Assembly (NCBI GenBank): GCA_034698045.1
Contig: JAQGAU010000316.1
Location: forward strand, 1 to 31,340
Direction of reading: 5' to 3'
Length of the DNA: 31,340 nucleotides
Source: Paramacrobiotus richtersi
Taxonomy: Eukaryota; Tardigrada; Eutardigrada; Parachela; Macrobiotidae
How positions within the stretch are numbered: the stretch's first letter is position 1; every line of letters starts with the position of its first letter. A program made the translations under genes and the position numbers. Below are positions 21,570-31,068 of this stretch, in pieces. Under the pieces are notes generated by a model. It made no database searches and was not told the DNA's origin. It saw only the letters and a program-made list of their open reading frames with translations.

Positions 21570-22745
21570 CTGACTCTCTGCATTATTCGCAAATCTCGAT
21601 TAAATGGATGTTCAATCATTGATGCTGTGTGAAATCCTTCTTGGCTCCTCTTGGACAGAGGACAGCAAAGTCCTTAACAGCAAAGCTGAGCAGCAGAATA
21701 TCGTGCGCCATATTCCCTGCTAGCGGATTCAGCAGATAAAACTGCGCAAAAAAAGGTGATTAGGGTTTCTTCCTCAAATCAAAGACGGACGGCAAATTTG
21801 AAGAGAAACATACGCAGACGATCGCAGTTTCTGTGCGTCTAAATGTGCGATGTTTTTTTCAACGTTACGACAGTCGGCCGCAGCATAGATCAACGCAAGT
21901 ATGTTCAGAGTCTGTAAATTGGAAACTGGAAATGCTGTATGTCACGAAAATTGATATGATGACTGAAATGCGCACTTGCACGAGTTCCTGGAGTGCTGTA
22001 ATGCTGTGATAAAAGATTCGATTGCTGCAGTTATTTCCCAATAAGCCACTGTTCCATGATCGGAAATCGAATTTGTGGCCATGCGTCAACAAGTCAGATA
22101 ACCTTAATTTAGTCGTACTATGAATAAATTTAATGCTCGATTTTTAGCGTGCAAGTGTATGCGAAGCTTACGGAGACAAATGGCATGAAAACATTCACGT
22201 GAGGTTTCTGTGGGCTCGTTAGCTGGAGCGCATTTTTACAAGTGTTGCTAAGGAATGACAACGAGTTCGAAAAGTTGCTCGAATACAGAGGTTTGCCCTT
22301 TCACGTATGCCCTTTCACCTGCACCTATCGTAAACAAAAGTGAATTGCTTTGGTTGCTATGATTACGTTCCAGGTATAGCGGGCTCGTATCATTTTGCGT
22401 AGATTTAACCGTTGACAGACCATATTAATGAGAGCGTGGTGAAAGGCAGTTACAGGGTTTCTTGTTGGGGTCTTCGTGTTTTTATGCGATTTTATCACCT
22501 TGGTATTTGTGTAATGGCTTCTTGAAGTTACTTATTTGCAATTCTGTTATCCAGGAAAAGTACTCCTTGTTCTCGAAAAATCTGTTTCAAGACTCTGTCA
22601 GTTTCGAAATTGACTGTATGTACTTGTTACGCTAATATGTTTTTCCGATGTGTTTTTGCATTTGTTTAAAAGATTATCCATCTTTATCCTGGATCCTGGC
22701 CTTGACATTCTCCTGGTTTTTTCGTGACACACTTCCGTTTACCGT
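21570..22745. other. No gene recognised
   Basis: Only a 75-codon minus frame (21865-22092) with a hydrophobic stretch is seen. Nothing supports translation. Confidence 0.45.
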
Positions 22746-22749
22746 AACC

Positions 22750-23005
22750 CGTTTAGCAGTAAGTTAACATGTTAGTTGAGTGCACTCGCTGTTGGCGGGC
22801 ATCATAGCCCGATGATCCAATGATGCAGTTATGCATACGTTTAAGACATCGCCAGCAGCCGAAACAGCGTTCGGGTAGAAAATTAGTTCTGCTTGTTGGC
22901 TCATAGTCTGCGCAGAATGTCTCCTTTGAAATACATCCAGCACTACATTTCAGGCTGCTTCTCATACTTTCGCGAATGCAGTATCGTGGGTATTGTGCTT
23001 GTTAG
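22750..23005 (-). CDS. Cysteine-rich exon, probably the 3' end of a secreted protein gene
   Basis: On the minus strand, after a possible acceptor (CTAACAAG, about 23006), the frame reads QYPRYCIRES, then KCSAGCISKETFCADY, and PERCFGCWRCLKRMHNC, ending TAA at 22750-22752. Spacing includes CxxxC-x7-C, then CxxCxxC-x6-C, and the exon has nine Cys in all. That density and regular spacing suggest a disulphide-bonded domain. No upstream exon or signal peptide was found and the family is not recognised. A metal-binding domain is an alternative. Confidence 0.4.
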
Positions 23006-23009
23006 CTTA

Positions 23010-23540
23010 CTGGTTACGAGTCTAACCGTGTCCAGAAATAGGACAAAGTAGTTTTGAATACGTGGTTATTTACGTCTTGTGTGTTTTAGATTGTCATCCC
23101 ACTTCCCTTGGAAAGTTGGCCTACGTTAACCTCTCTCCCAACGGGTTCCCTATTCCTCCTCATCTTCTCACACAGCTTTCAGTGCGAAACTGTCTGCTAT
23201 CAATCGTGGGCAGACGTAGTCGACGCTGTGTGGTCGTGTGACTAAGAACGTGAGCCCGGGCATCGAGTCTGCGATTCTTCCTGTCCTTAATCACCGAAGG
23301 CGGTAAGTTGGTCTACTTATTTGTGTGTACACCTGCTCTGTCGGTTGCCCCCGCGGCGGCAGTGCATTTTGTTTTGCTTGTGTCTTTTTAGCTTGTTTGC
23401 TCATTCAATTTTTGACATCTTGCTTGTTATTAATGGAACAATTTTTGTTAATTTCCTTTTGTTTATGCATATTCCCATTAATAATCTAGATAAAGGGAAG
23501 TGTTCGAAATTAGCTTGGTAATTACAGCATGGGTTTACAA
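23010..23540. other. No gene recognised
   Basis: A TG-rich 66-codon frame at 23321-23521 is not convincing. This may be 5' sequence of the SGNH-like gene downstream. Confidence 0.4.
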
Positions 23541-23547
23541 GTTGTTA

Positions 23548-23687
23548 CTGTAGCCGTTCGCTCAATTCGTTCACAGAGTCGCGTGTACGAGCAAACTAAC
23601 CGTATGTGCGTACGGTAGTACGTGTGTGGGTTAGGTGTAAGTGTACGGTAGGGCACTTTTGCGCCCGAATTGAGCGAACGGCTACAG
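23548..23687. mobile_element. 140-bp MITE with 22-bp perfect terminal inverted repeats and TA flanks
   Basis: The left end CTGTAGCCGTTCGCTCAATT and the reverse complement of the right end are identical for 22 bp. TA lies on both sides (23546-23547 and 23688-23689). The termini CTGTA...TACAG echo the element at 4090-4440, although the interiors differ. The centre is rich in GTACGG/CCGTAC words. The size and TA duplication fit a Tc1/mariner-type non-autonomous element. Confidence 0.85.
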
Positions 23688-23971
23688 TACTTGGCTTGTG
23701 TTTACGGACTTGCTGGGAAACTTTTTGTGATTTTATCTGGACGTGTGTGGCTGCCGTGCGCGGCTGTCGGGTGAACAGGCAGAACAGCCGAGCAGCAGGC
23801 GCTGCGTTGACTCATGCGTGGATTGCGGCCGGCCGTATGTGATATGACAGCTACCGTGCGGATACTGGAGAATGTCTGTTATTGCCATTAGTATTCTGTT
23901 CTAGATTAGTTTTAATGCATACAGTAATACGTTCCCAATCCCGTTATCCGTGTTTAACCATTTTGTTGTAG

Positions 23972-24898
23972 GATACCATGGGAGGTGAGCCGAGTCCAAT
24001 CCAGTTTGAACTGCATCGCTCCGACCGTTTCGCTCTGGACGAGTGCCCACGGCACGGTCGGCCGCAGTGTCCTGTGTGGACGTTTTGGGACTCCAATGGT
24101 CGGGGTGGCTTGTGGTCGAGCTTGGATAGGCCTCGTAAGTCGGGATATCGCCATCCTAACGCGGTCGTCGGCCGCCGGCGCAAGACCGTGAACGGCGAGC
24201 AAATATTTTACTCGGTCCGGAGTGGAGGCCGAATTCGGGATATTCGGAGCGATATCAACTACTGTGCCCGAAGGACATCGCCGTTATCTACCCGCACCGT
24301 GGTTATTCATGTCGGGACGAATAACATACAAGACATCAAACGCCCCAATCACATCTCTAATCTAGATTATGAAGAAATCGCGCGCCCTGTAGTCCAGGAA
24401 ATGAAAGATCTGCTAAAAGCAGCCGTTCACCATGGCTTCAAATGGACCGCCGTCTGCTCCATCCCCTACATCCACGAAGACACCCGGCCGCGTGCCCGTA
24501 AAGGATTCCGGCGCGACGCTAAGTTTTATAAAAACGTCATCTCTGAAGTGAATGCCGGCATCAGGAAGCTGTGCGACGGGTACTCACGGAAAATGGGCGT
24601 CCGATTCTTGGACCTGGAGGAATTCTCCGTAAACTGCGTAGATATGAAACCCGATGGAATTCACTTCCGCGATTGCAAGCGGCTCATGGAATATGTCTTT
24701 CAGATTGCACGTAAGTAAACGGAAATCGACCGCGATTGAGATCCTACGCTACATCCTTCGTCCTACGCTGTAACTTATTATTCTGTAATTTTAGGTACCA
24801 TGATCCGAAGTAAGGGACTACGCGCCAAGCACCGGCTGAAGCAGAGAGCGGCTACAAAAAACTCCGGAAGCCAGGACCAACCGCAACGCGCGACGTAA
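23972..24898 (+). CDS. SGNH-hydrolase-like (GDSL-type) protein, spliced
   Basis: Exon 23972-24710 follows a good acceptor (TTTTGTTGTAG), with the first ATG at 23978. It ends at C|GTAAGT, and an 84-bp intron leads to ATTTTAG|GT at 24795. The joined frame stops at 24896-24898, giving about 279 residues. SGNH features: TVVIHVGTNNIQ is block III with its Asn, and MKPDGIHFRDCKRLMEYVF is block V with the Asp-His pair. FYSVRSGGRIRDIRSDI is the block II-like glycine segment. The expected GDS nucleophile motif would lie where VVGRRRKTVNG is read, so the catalytic serine is absent there. The last exon adds a basic tail (SKGLRAKHRLKQR). SGNH domains of this sort occur in non-LTR element ORFs and in free-standing host proteins; no RT is attached. 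Earlier coding exons may exist upstream. Confidence 0.72.
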
Positions 24899-25418
24899 AG
24901 GTACACAGACTCGTACGGTAGCATTAACTCACCAGCGCAAGATACCAGAAGGAATGCGAATACAGAGTGGAAAACCGGCCTAATACCGATCAAAAAAAAC
25001 ATTTTTCGAAAATTTTTCTGACCATTTTCAGCGAGGGAATCATCATTGATCCTTTTTAGCATCAGCGGGCATAGTCCCTGTTTACAGCAGAAAAGCTGTT
25101 AAATTTATAGCTGAAGCTTTTTGCTGTTAAAGAGCAAGATCTTTAGAGTCAGACTCTCTATGGTCAGATTTGATATGGCTTGTCACGCAGATGAATTTGG
25201 TGGGCATTCGAACCGCCACTGGCCAGTTGTAAAAAATCCAAGATCAGAAACTAATTAATATCTGAAAAATCTTGATGAAAAACTCCCGAAAAACTATACT
25301 CGCTGAACGGGCTTCTCGTCTAGCCAAATTGGCACAGTGGGCGTTGGTGGGAAATAAAGTTTGTTTCTTAAATATCCATTCATACTGACAACGCGGTTAC
25401 CTATGTTTTGTTTCGTAG

Positions 25419-25537
25419 AGACGACGAAGAAGAAGGCCGTTGATAAGCAGCTACAGAAGAAAAAGAAGAAGCACAGCGAAAACCACATAGAACCATTCAG
25501 CCTAGCCGTATGTTCAGCTCCAGTATCCGCTCTGTGA
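25419..25537 (+). CDS. Candidate alternative last exon, Lys-rich
   Basis: A strong acceptor (TATGTTTTGTTTCGTAG) precedes AG-ACG-ACG, reading TTKKKAVDKQLQKKKKKHSE and on to a TGA at 25535-25537. The entry phase equals the exit phase of the SGNH-like exon at 24710, so that exon could splice here instead of to 24795. Either choice would end the protein in a basic tail. It could also belong to an unrelated gene. A possible polyadenylation signal, AATAAA, is at 25874-25879. Confidence 0.35.
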
Positions 25538-25539
25538 CT

Positions 25540-26170
25540 TACTAATAAAAATGTAGCGTTCATTTGGCCGTGGCGTATCGATGTGGTTGTTTGGCCTTCA
25601 GCATTCGCCTTTCTGAAATAGTCATTCTTTATTTGGTGCGTTTTTCTTGTACTAAATAGTTCTGTTCCTACTTACATTTATTTATGCATTTCAAAGTGAA
25701 TTGTCACATGTTTGTAGCAAATCCGTTGTTTGCTTCAGAACTCTCACGTTTTCGTTTGTCGGCATCGGGTGTAGACTCTGTGGTAGTGCCCGCCTTTTGC
25801 AGTCCGCGATGTTTCCTGTTTCGCTTTAGTTGCCTTTTTTTATGTCCGTTTCGAAAGATTACAATTATTTTGTAATAAAGTATGTGGTGGATTTACTTAT
25901 GGAATCGTAACAAGAGCTGGATCGAAGTGATTACAGTCATCGGTGGCATACACCCATCGGTGCCATAGCGGTGGCATACTGTCATTGGTTACAAACGTAT
26001 TCACTAGAACCTGCAGATCTTGCACTCATCCGGTTTAAATACCAGCGCCCGCAACCACAAGACACTAGTGGCATCGACATTAACACCGGGTAAGCTATGC
26101 GACTTGATCGCAGACAACCGCATGCCGGACCTGCAATGCTATCATTCTACTAGAGCTAAAACAAAGCAGG
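25540..26170. other. Possible 3' UTR, then no gene
   Basis: AATAAA at 25874 could end a transcript from the SGNH-like locus. 25938-25978 contains tandem CATCGGTG/GGTGGCAT words like the ends of the element at 16545-17438. Confidence 0.35.
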
Positions 26171-26175
26171 TCAGG

Positions 26176-26340
26176 GTATAAAACATGGCAATGGCAATTG
26201 CCACTGGCAACGCCATCGGGCATTTCTGGCATCAAGAAACGCATTTCTGGCAATTCCAGTGCCAGTCATGGTTTTAGCACTGGCAATGCCAGTGCAAAAA
26301 CCTGGCATTACCCCAATAAAACCTGGCACTGCCATTTTAA
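26176..26340. repeat. Zone dense in TGGCA/TGCCA words
   Basis: More than a dozen TGGCA or TGCCA words in 165 bp form nested short palindromes, such as ATTGCCACTGGCAAC and GCACTGGCAATGCCAGTGC. Unit spacing is irregular, so it is not a simple tandem array. There is no open frame of interest. Confidence 0.7.
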
Positions 26341-26513
26341 CCCGTTATTTTAGCATCCTAAACTTGTTTGTACGAATAGAGACAGATTTGTCAGTGAAGA
26401 ACACAAACCCTTGACCGATAACGTGGTCAACACCGGGTCAAAAGGCCAGATGCTTATACTTGACCCCATTCAGTTTCAAGGTTGACATCCAGCGTAATTA
26501 GTACAAGCATCGG

Positions 26514-26533
26514 CCGCGGCGCTACGCGCCGCG
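26514..26533. repeat. Second copy of the GC-only hairpin
   Basis: CCGCGGCGCTACGCGCCGCG is identical to the reverse complement of 199-218. About 31 of 35 bases match when flanks are included (AGCAACGG/AGCATCGG before, TCC after). Another GC hairpin of similar design lies at 26706-26732. Confidence 0.7.
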
Positions 26534-27010
26534 CTCCGTTGCAGTTGTTTTGCAAACTCAACAGTTTATCTGAGTTCTGGACAAAACCGCACTGATTGCA
26601 GAGGAACCTCCGGTGCTTATAAAAATCACTGTATAGTACTAGGCCGTTAGGCGCTGACATTCTAAGTAACTGCTGGACCTCAGTAACACCTCGTCTGCTG
26701 CGCACTGGCGGCGGCGCTGCGCTCAGCCGCCGATGCTCGCGACTCGCAAGTTCTCTTCTACTTCAGAATACTTTGCGGCGGCAAAATAACTGTAGCACGT
26801 GCGTTGTTACAGAGCATATGTAAATCTGTACTCAGACGCACTGCGGTCGTGGTGCTAGTGCGAGTAATAAAAGAACAAGGTGTCTTGCCGCTGAACTACC
26901 GGGACAATCTGAACAACAGTATTCAGTTTAATCCGAGTTACTGTGGAAAAGTATCCGGCAGACGAAGCAAGAGAACAGAAGGGACAACCAATTCAAAGGT
27001 AATTTCAGTA

Positions 27011-27181
27011 CGAGGACTTCGACCTGCTCTGCCCCGCTTTTGTACTGGGGCTCTGCAATGCTCCACTCGGCTAAGCTGCACAAAAAATGCGCACACAGCA
27101 TAAGCAGTGAGTCATTACACGGAGTGGAGCACATTGCAGAGCCCCAGTATAAAAGCGGGGCAGAGCAGGTCGAAGTCCTCG
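27011..27181. mobile_element. 171-bp hairpin element (MITE) with 58-bp near-perfect inverted repeats and TA flanks
   Basis: CGAGGACTTCGACCTGCTCT at the left matches the reverse complement of the right end over about 58 bp, with one substitution and a 2-nt indel near the inner edge. TA flanks both sides (27009-27010 and 27182-27183). The single substitution makes TATAAAAG in the right arm where the left arm has the equivalent of TACAAAAG. Frames reading through the arms on both strands give the same peptide and are artefacts of the repeat. Confidence 0.88.
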
Positions 27182-27299
27182 TATTAACAAAGGTTCTCCA
27201 GAATTTTGCAGCTAAGGGTTTCAGAACTCTTGGAAGCTACTGTTCCAGGGACAATACAGTGGAGCCTAGTCACAATTTCATCGCGTTCTATATGCGAGC

Positions 27300-28000
27300 C
27301 ACCCGGCCGACACATCTCGCATTTGGCTGGATTAAGCTCGACCTAGCCCGACAGCCGTTCCTTCTTTTATAATGGACAGAGGAGCTGCAATAATTGTTCC
27401 ACCGTTCCCGCTAGTGCCCCGTCGTCCAAAAACTACGCTCCCAGTTCCAAGTCGAGATTGCTCATCATGGAGTGCGACGCGAGACAATACAAAAATGGGC
27501 CCAATGAATCGCCCTGCTGAATTCCGGTGAACGACAGCAGCTGGTGCTTTCCGGTTCCACAGGCGAGAATGGAAGGAGTCGCATAAGCACTCCAAACGAA
27601 ATGATGAAGATCCGGGACAAGTTCATTTACCTTCTGCAGCATTATCTGTACATTACGTCGTACAGTGTTGAAAGCGTTTCGAAAATCAACTTTGAAAAAC
27701 ACCCGAGGACCAGCATGCATCGCATCCAGTTATGCTCGCGCCGAACGTACCACAGCTTCTGCGCCACCGCTAACACCACATCCAACTTGCACAGGACAAT
27801 AGAGCTGATCCGCTTGGGGTCTGCATTTAGCAGCGGCTGTCTTGGCTGGCTTCCGTCTGTATACCATCCCCACAGCGATAGGGCGGACACCTCCATCTTT
27901 CTTGTTGAGCGCAATTAGATTTGCTCCAAATAATAGTGGTCGATGCTCTATTGGAACCTTTGCTGACAAAAGATTACGCGACGTTGGTCATGACTTTCGC
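27300..28000 (-). pseudogene. Non-LTR reverse transcriptase remnant
   Basis: RT blocks appear in order on the minus strand: ALNKKDGGVRPIAVG (about 27910), QVGCGVSGGAEAVV (27790), FFKVDFRNAFNTV (27690; motif A aspartate present), GIQQGDSLGPFLYCLA (27520; motif B), FLDDGALAG (27420; motif C with both aspartates) and ELNPAKCEM (about 27325). The frame changes between blocks at least three times, and stops occur, so no single protein can be made. The catalytic residues are kept even though the frame is broken, which suggests fairly recent decay. It resembles unclassified animal non-LTR RTs with the GGAEA block. No endonuclease is seen. Confidence 0.82.
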
Positions 28001-28473
28001 TCTGGCAGCGCTCATGGACTCTCGTATGCGGGCGGGTGCCAGCACAACAACAACTGCAAAGCATTATACAAACCGCTGAAACTGTCCCCTAGAGTCTTTG
28101 CTCCTACATTCATCATTTCACACGTTTTTCCATTGAAAGACCTACTTCTACTCGTAACTAGAATCTAACCTTTGTCATTCACGCTTACTTACTTCTGGAT
28201 TATTTTGCAATCGAGTCCAGCCGCATGTTGACATCGGTGCCTCTGTGCAGTGTGAACTGGAACTAGGTGTAGTTGATGTTGGTAAGCCGGATCATCAGAC
28301 TGTTGGTCCGTATCATGCGAGCGTTATCCATATACCATCGTAGACCACACCGAAATTTGTCCAGTTATACTGGCTGGCCATGTCCAGCATGTCGGACCAT
28401 TGGGTAAATATACAGTATGCACAGCGGATGACGTTCCGACATTGCTTTAGCATAAACCAAAAATTAAAAACGA

Positions 28474-29355
28474 GATGGTACGGTCGCGTACGTGGAAACA
28501 AGTATTAGTAAAACTTCTTGAAACGTTTTTCGACTTTTCTGACCCGAAAATGAACTGGCAAAAGTTTATTCCGGGGTTTAAAAAGTTACTTGATTATTGA
28601 TGAACCGACAAGAACAGAAGGTGTATCGACTGGAAGCGAAAAACATGGATCTCGAAAGCCAGCTAGATATCCTGAAAGCTGCCGCCCCACCTGTCGCAGT
28701 TGCCGCCCCACCGAGTATCAGCATGGAGCCTAATATCGCGAATAAATTGAACTCCACCATGGAAGAAATGTGCGATCATATCTATCGTCTGGAATGTATT
28801 GAGGAATTAGAGTATGACATGCGCGATGACTGTGTGAGGTAAAAAGCTGTGAAAGAAGAAGTGAAGCACTGGGGTCGATACGACGACTCCAAGGCCTGTA
28901 GAGCCGTCAAGATGGTGCCTCCCTGTTTTACACCCCCAAAAACGTCCCATGCAAGCAGCGAGTCCGTAGGATTGAAAGACGTACCCCAAGTTAAGATTAT
29001 GGCCCCTTCGTACGCGACCGTGACGAAAAAGGCACCTAAAGGGATTCGTGGTTCCCGGGCAATGGAAGAAGAACCCCGAAATAAGCTGGTACGTACATTG
29101 CAGGCTACCTACAAACCATATGCAGATTTCTGTGTAAGCGGAATCCCCCGCGTGGAAAATTCAAATTTTAAGAGCATTAAGGAATACAACGAGCATATTG
29201 AAAAGCAACTGAATAGTGAAGGAGTAGACAACAGATTTGTCAGCGTCTACGTTCCTGCCCGTGGCGATCGACAAACGTCAACCTTCGCAAGAATTGGGAC
29301 TTTTAAAGATATGACGGCAAAGCTGATGCAGCCAAAGATTTGGCCATCTACGTAA
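28474..29355 (+). pseudogene. ORF1-like coiled-coil protein remnant (non-LTR ORF1 or host gene)
   Basis: An ATG at 28474 opens 41 codons (MVRSRTWKQVLVKLLETFFD...) ending in TGA that overlaps ATG 28600. A one-base shift then joins a helical segment (QKVYRLEAKNMDLESQLDIL). A single in-frame TAA at 28840-28842 interrupts the same frame, which continues to 29355. The second half has YADFCVSGIPRVEN and VSVYVPARGDRQTSTFARIG, with a possible shift at about 29315 into ADAAKDLAIYVM. A coiled coil followed by a beta-rich RRM-like segment resembles ORF1 proteins of non-LTR elements; this family call is inference. It is on the opposite strand to the RT at 27.3-28.0 kb, so they are not one element. Confidence 0.5.
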
Positions 29356-29359
29356 TGTG

Positions 29360-30230
29360 TTTGTGAGAAAATGGTTTTACTGATTTGATTGTTCGTATTG
29401 CTCTGTGGTCTCGCGATGATTTGGCAATTAGCAGAAGCGCAGTAGTTCATCTAGCGAACGCAGTGTTGTTATTTGTGTGACAGTATTCTGTCGTCTACAA
29501 GCTTCGATAAGGGATTTTCCCTTGTGCTCTGCAGACGTAAAACATTAAACCTAAACCTTCATACCATCTACTGTACGTCGGTATTGGGTACGCCACCTCG
29601 CACTATGGCGCTTTCGAATGATAAGAATAGCATTGGTACTTTTGTTTTCGGTTTTTAGTAATGAGTTTTAAATGCAATAGCCGTCGCTAGCGGCAACGGT
29701 GGTATGTAATTTTGCCAATAAAGAGTAGTTGTTGTATTTACTGTTCCCCGCCAGATACACTGCTTTCAAAACTCAATTAGTAATTCCTATTTAGTTCATT
29801 GAGTTTTCGTGCGGGAGCAGCGAAAGCGGAAACCAAAAAAGTAGGGAAATGCGAAGAAAAAGTCGCCAGTACCGGTACGCTGACGGTTCGAGACATTCGG
29901 AGTATGCATCAAGCAGCGTTGTTCTTGAAACGAATCGGACGCTGCCTCAATACAGTTTTACAAGACCCGAGAGGTTATTCGTATTTCTTTCACCATACCA
30001 GTATTTTAATACAGAGGGAAAATGCTCTCTAATAATAATGCTAATAATAAGAGTTTATTGTCTTCCTGGAACGGGGCATTGCCCCCTCTTTAATTTGGCA
30101 TTTGACAAAAAAAGCAGCAACGGAAAAACAACAAATTTCATCTCATGCAATATGATCAAAAGACCGCTGGCCAACGAAGCTAGGGATACAAAACATAAAA
30201 GGTCACACCATCCATTAGAACAGCGGTACA
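29360..30230. other. No firm gene
   Basis: AATAAA at 29719 could be a polyadenylation site for the ORF1-like unit. A plus-strand frame around 29800-29970 (AAKAETKKVGKCEEKVAST) looks moderately protein-like, but no splice partners or ATG support it. Confidence 0.3.
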
Positions 30231-30260
30231 TGAAATGCATAACACAGAACCTCTTAAAGA

Positions 30261-31068
30261 TCAGAAAATCCCAAATCGATCAATGTTACGAACATCCATC
30301 CATTTAACGGTTTCCAGCGCATGCTTGAAGGCGCTCGTCGAGTTGTACGCTTCACGTGGAAAAACCAGTTCGTTCCAGATTTTCTCCAGATGACTTTCGT
30401 GGACGCTTTCGAATTCTTGGCCATTCCACGTAGTGGAAATCGGTGCGATAGGATAAGGGTGATTCTTCATTCGCTCTTGCAATCTGGTGTAACCTGAAAT
30501 ACATTCAAACGCAGCGGAACGACTCGACAGGGGCTCGATTACACGGTCGTGCTCTGTATTTATTGTACATTCAGGGATGACGACTAAATGTTGCTGTCTG
30601 TGGTACTGGTATTTTTCATAAAGCCTGATACATTAGAGCTGTTGATTGTTGAGCAGACTTCTAATGAGGCCTATTGCAAATCTGAACAAGGATAAGCAAA
30701 GAAGGTAATGCACAACCTGAGACAACTGCTGCGAGAGTGCTAACGTTGACACCAAAGTCGGATTCTTACAAAACTCATACAACTCTGCAGAAAAACAACG
30801 TATGATATCGTGTTCATAGAAGGTAAAACAGATCTTGGCTCGAAGAACCTCCAGTTAGAATTGGCACAGTACTGCAAAATGCAAAGTACAAGCTGCCGCG
30901 CACAAGAAAGGTGATCGAAATAGGCGATCTTTTACCGTTCCACAATCTAGCTCTGGTGGATTTTGACATCACAGTTTCTTTCTTCTGCAGCATCGCAACA
31001 ACAACAGGAGGCAGTAATAATAGAAGAAAAATAACTGCACTGGCACTGTTACTTTTGGTATCAGACAT
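30261..31068 (-). CDS. Candidate two-exon gene with N-terminal membrane anchor
   Basis: The ATG at 31068 starts MSDTKSNSASAVIFLLLLLP, a short polar N-terminus then a hydrophobic run of about 17 residues (anchor or signal peptide). A donor ACG|GTAAAA after 30936 exits in the phase needed by the strong acceptor TGTATTTCAG|GT at 30494. The last exon is 30493-30261: YTRLQERMKNHPYPIAPIST, then ESVHESHLEKIWNELVFPRE, AFKHALETVKWMD, stop TGA. That simple model gives 121 residues. Another model uses a longer first exon (to 30849), a 15-nt exon at 30784-30770 and the same last exon, and is also in phase. The type II membrane layout would suit a Golgi protein, but I do not recognise the family. Confidence 0.42.

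Noticed and set aside
26804-27372. Plus- and minus-strand frames sharing AEPQYKSGAEQVEVLVL
   Set aside because: The shared peptide is the translation of the two arms of the inverted-repeat element.
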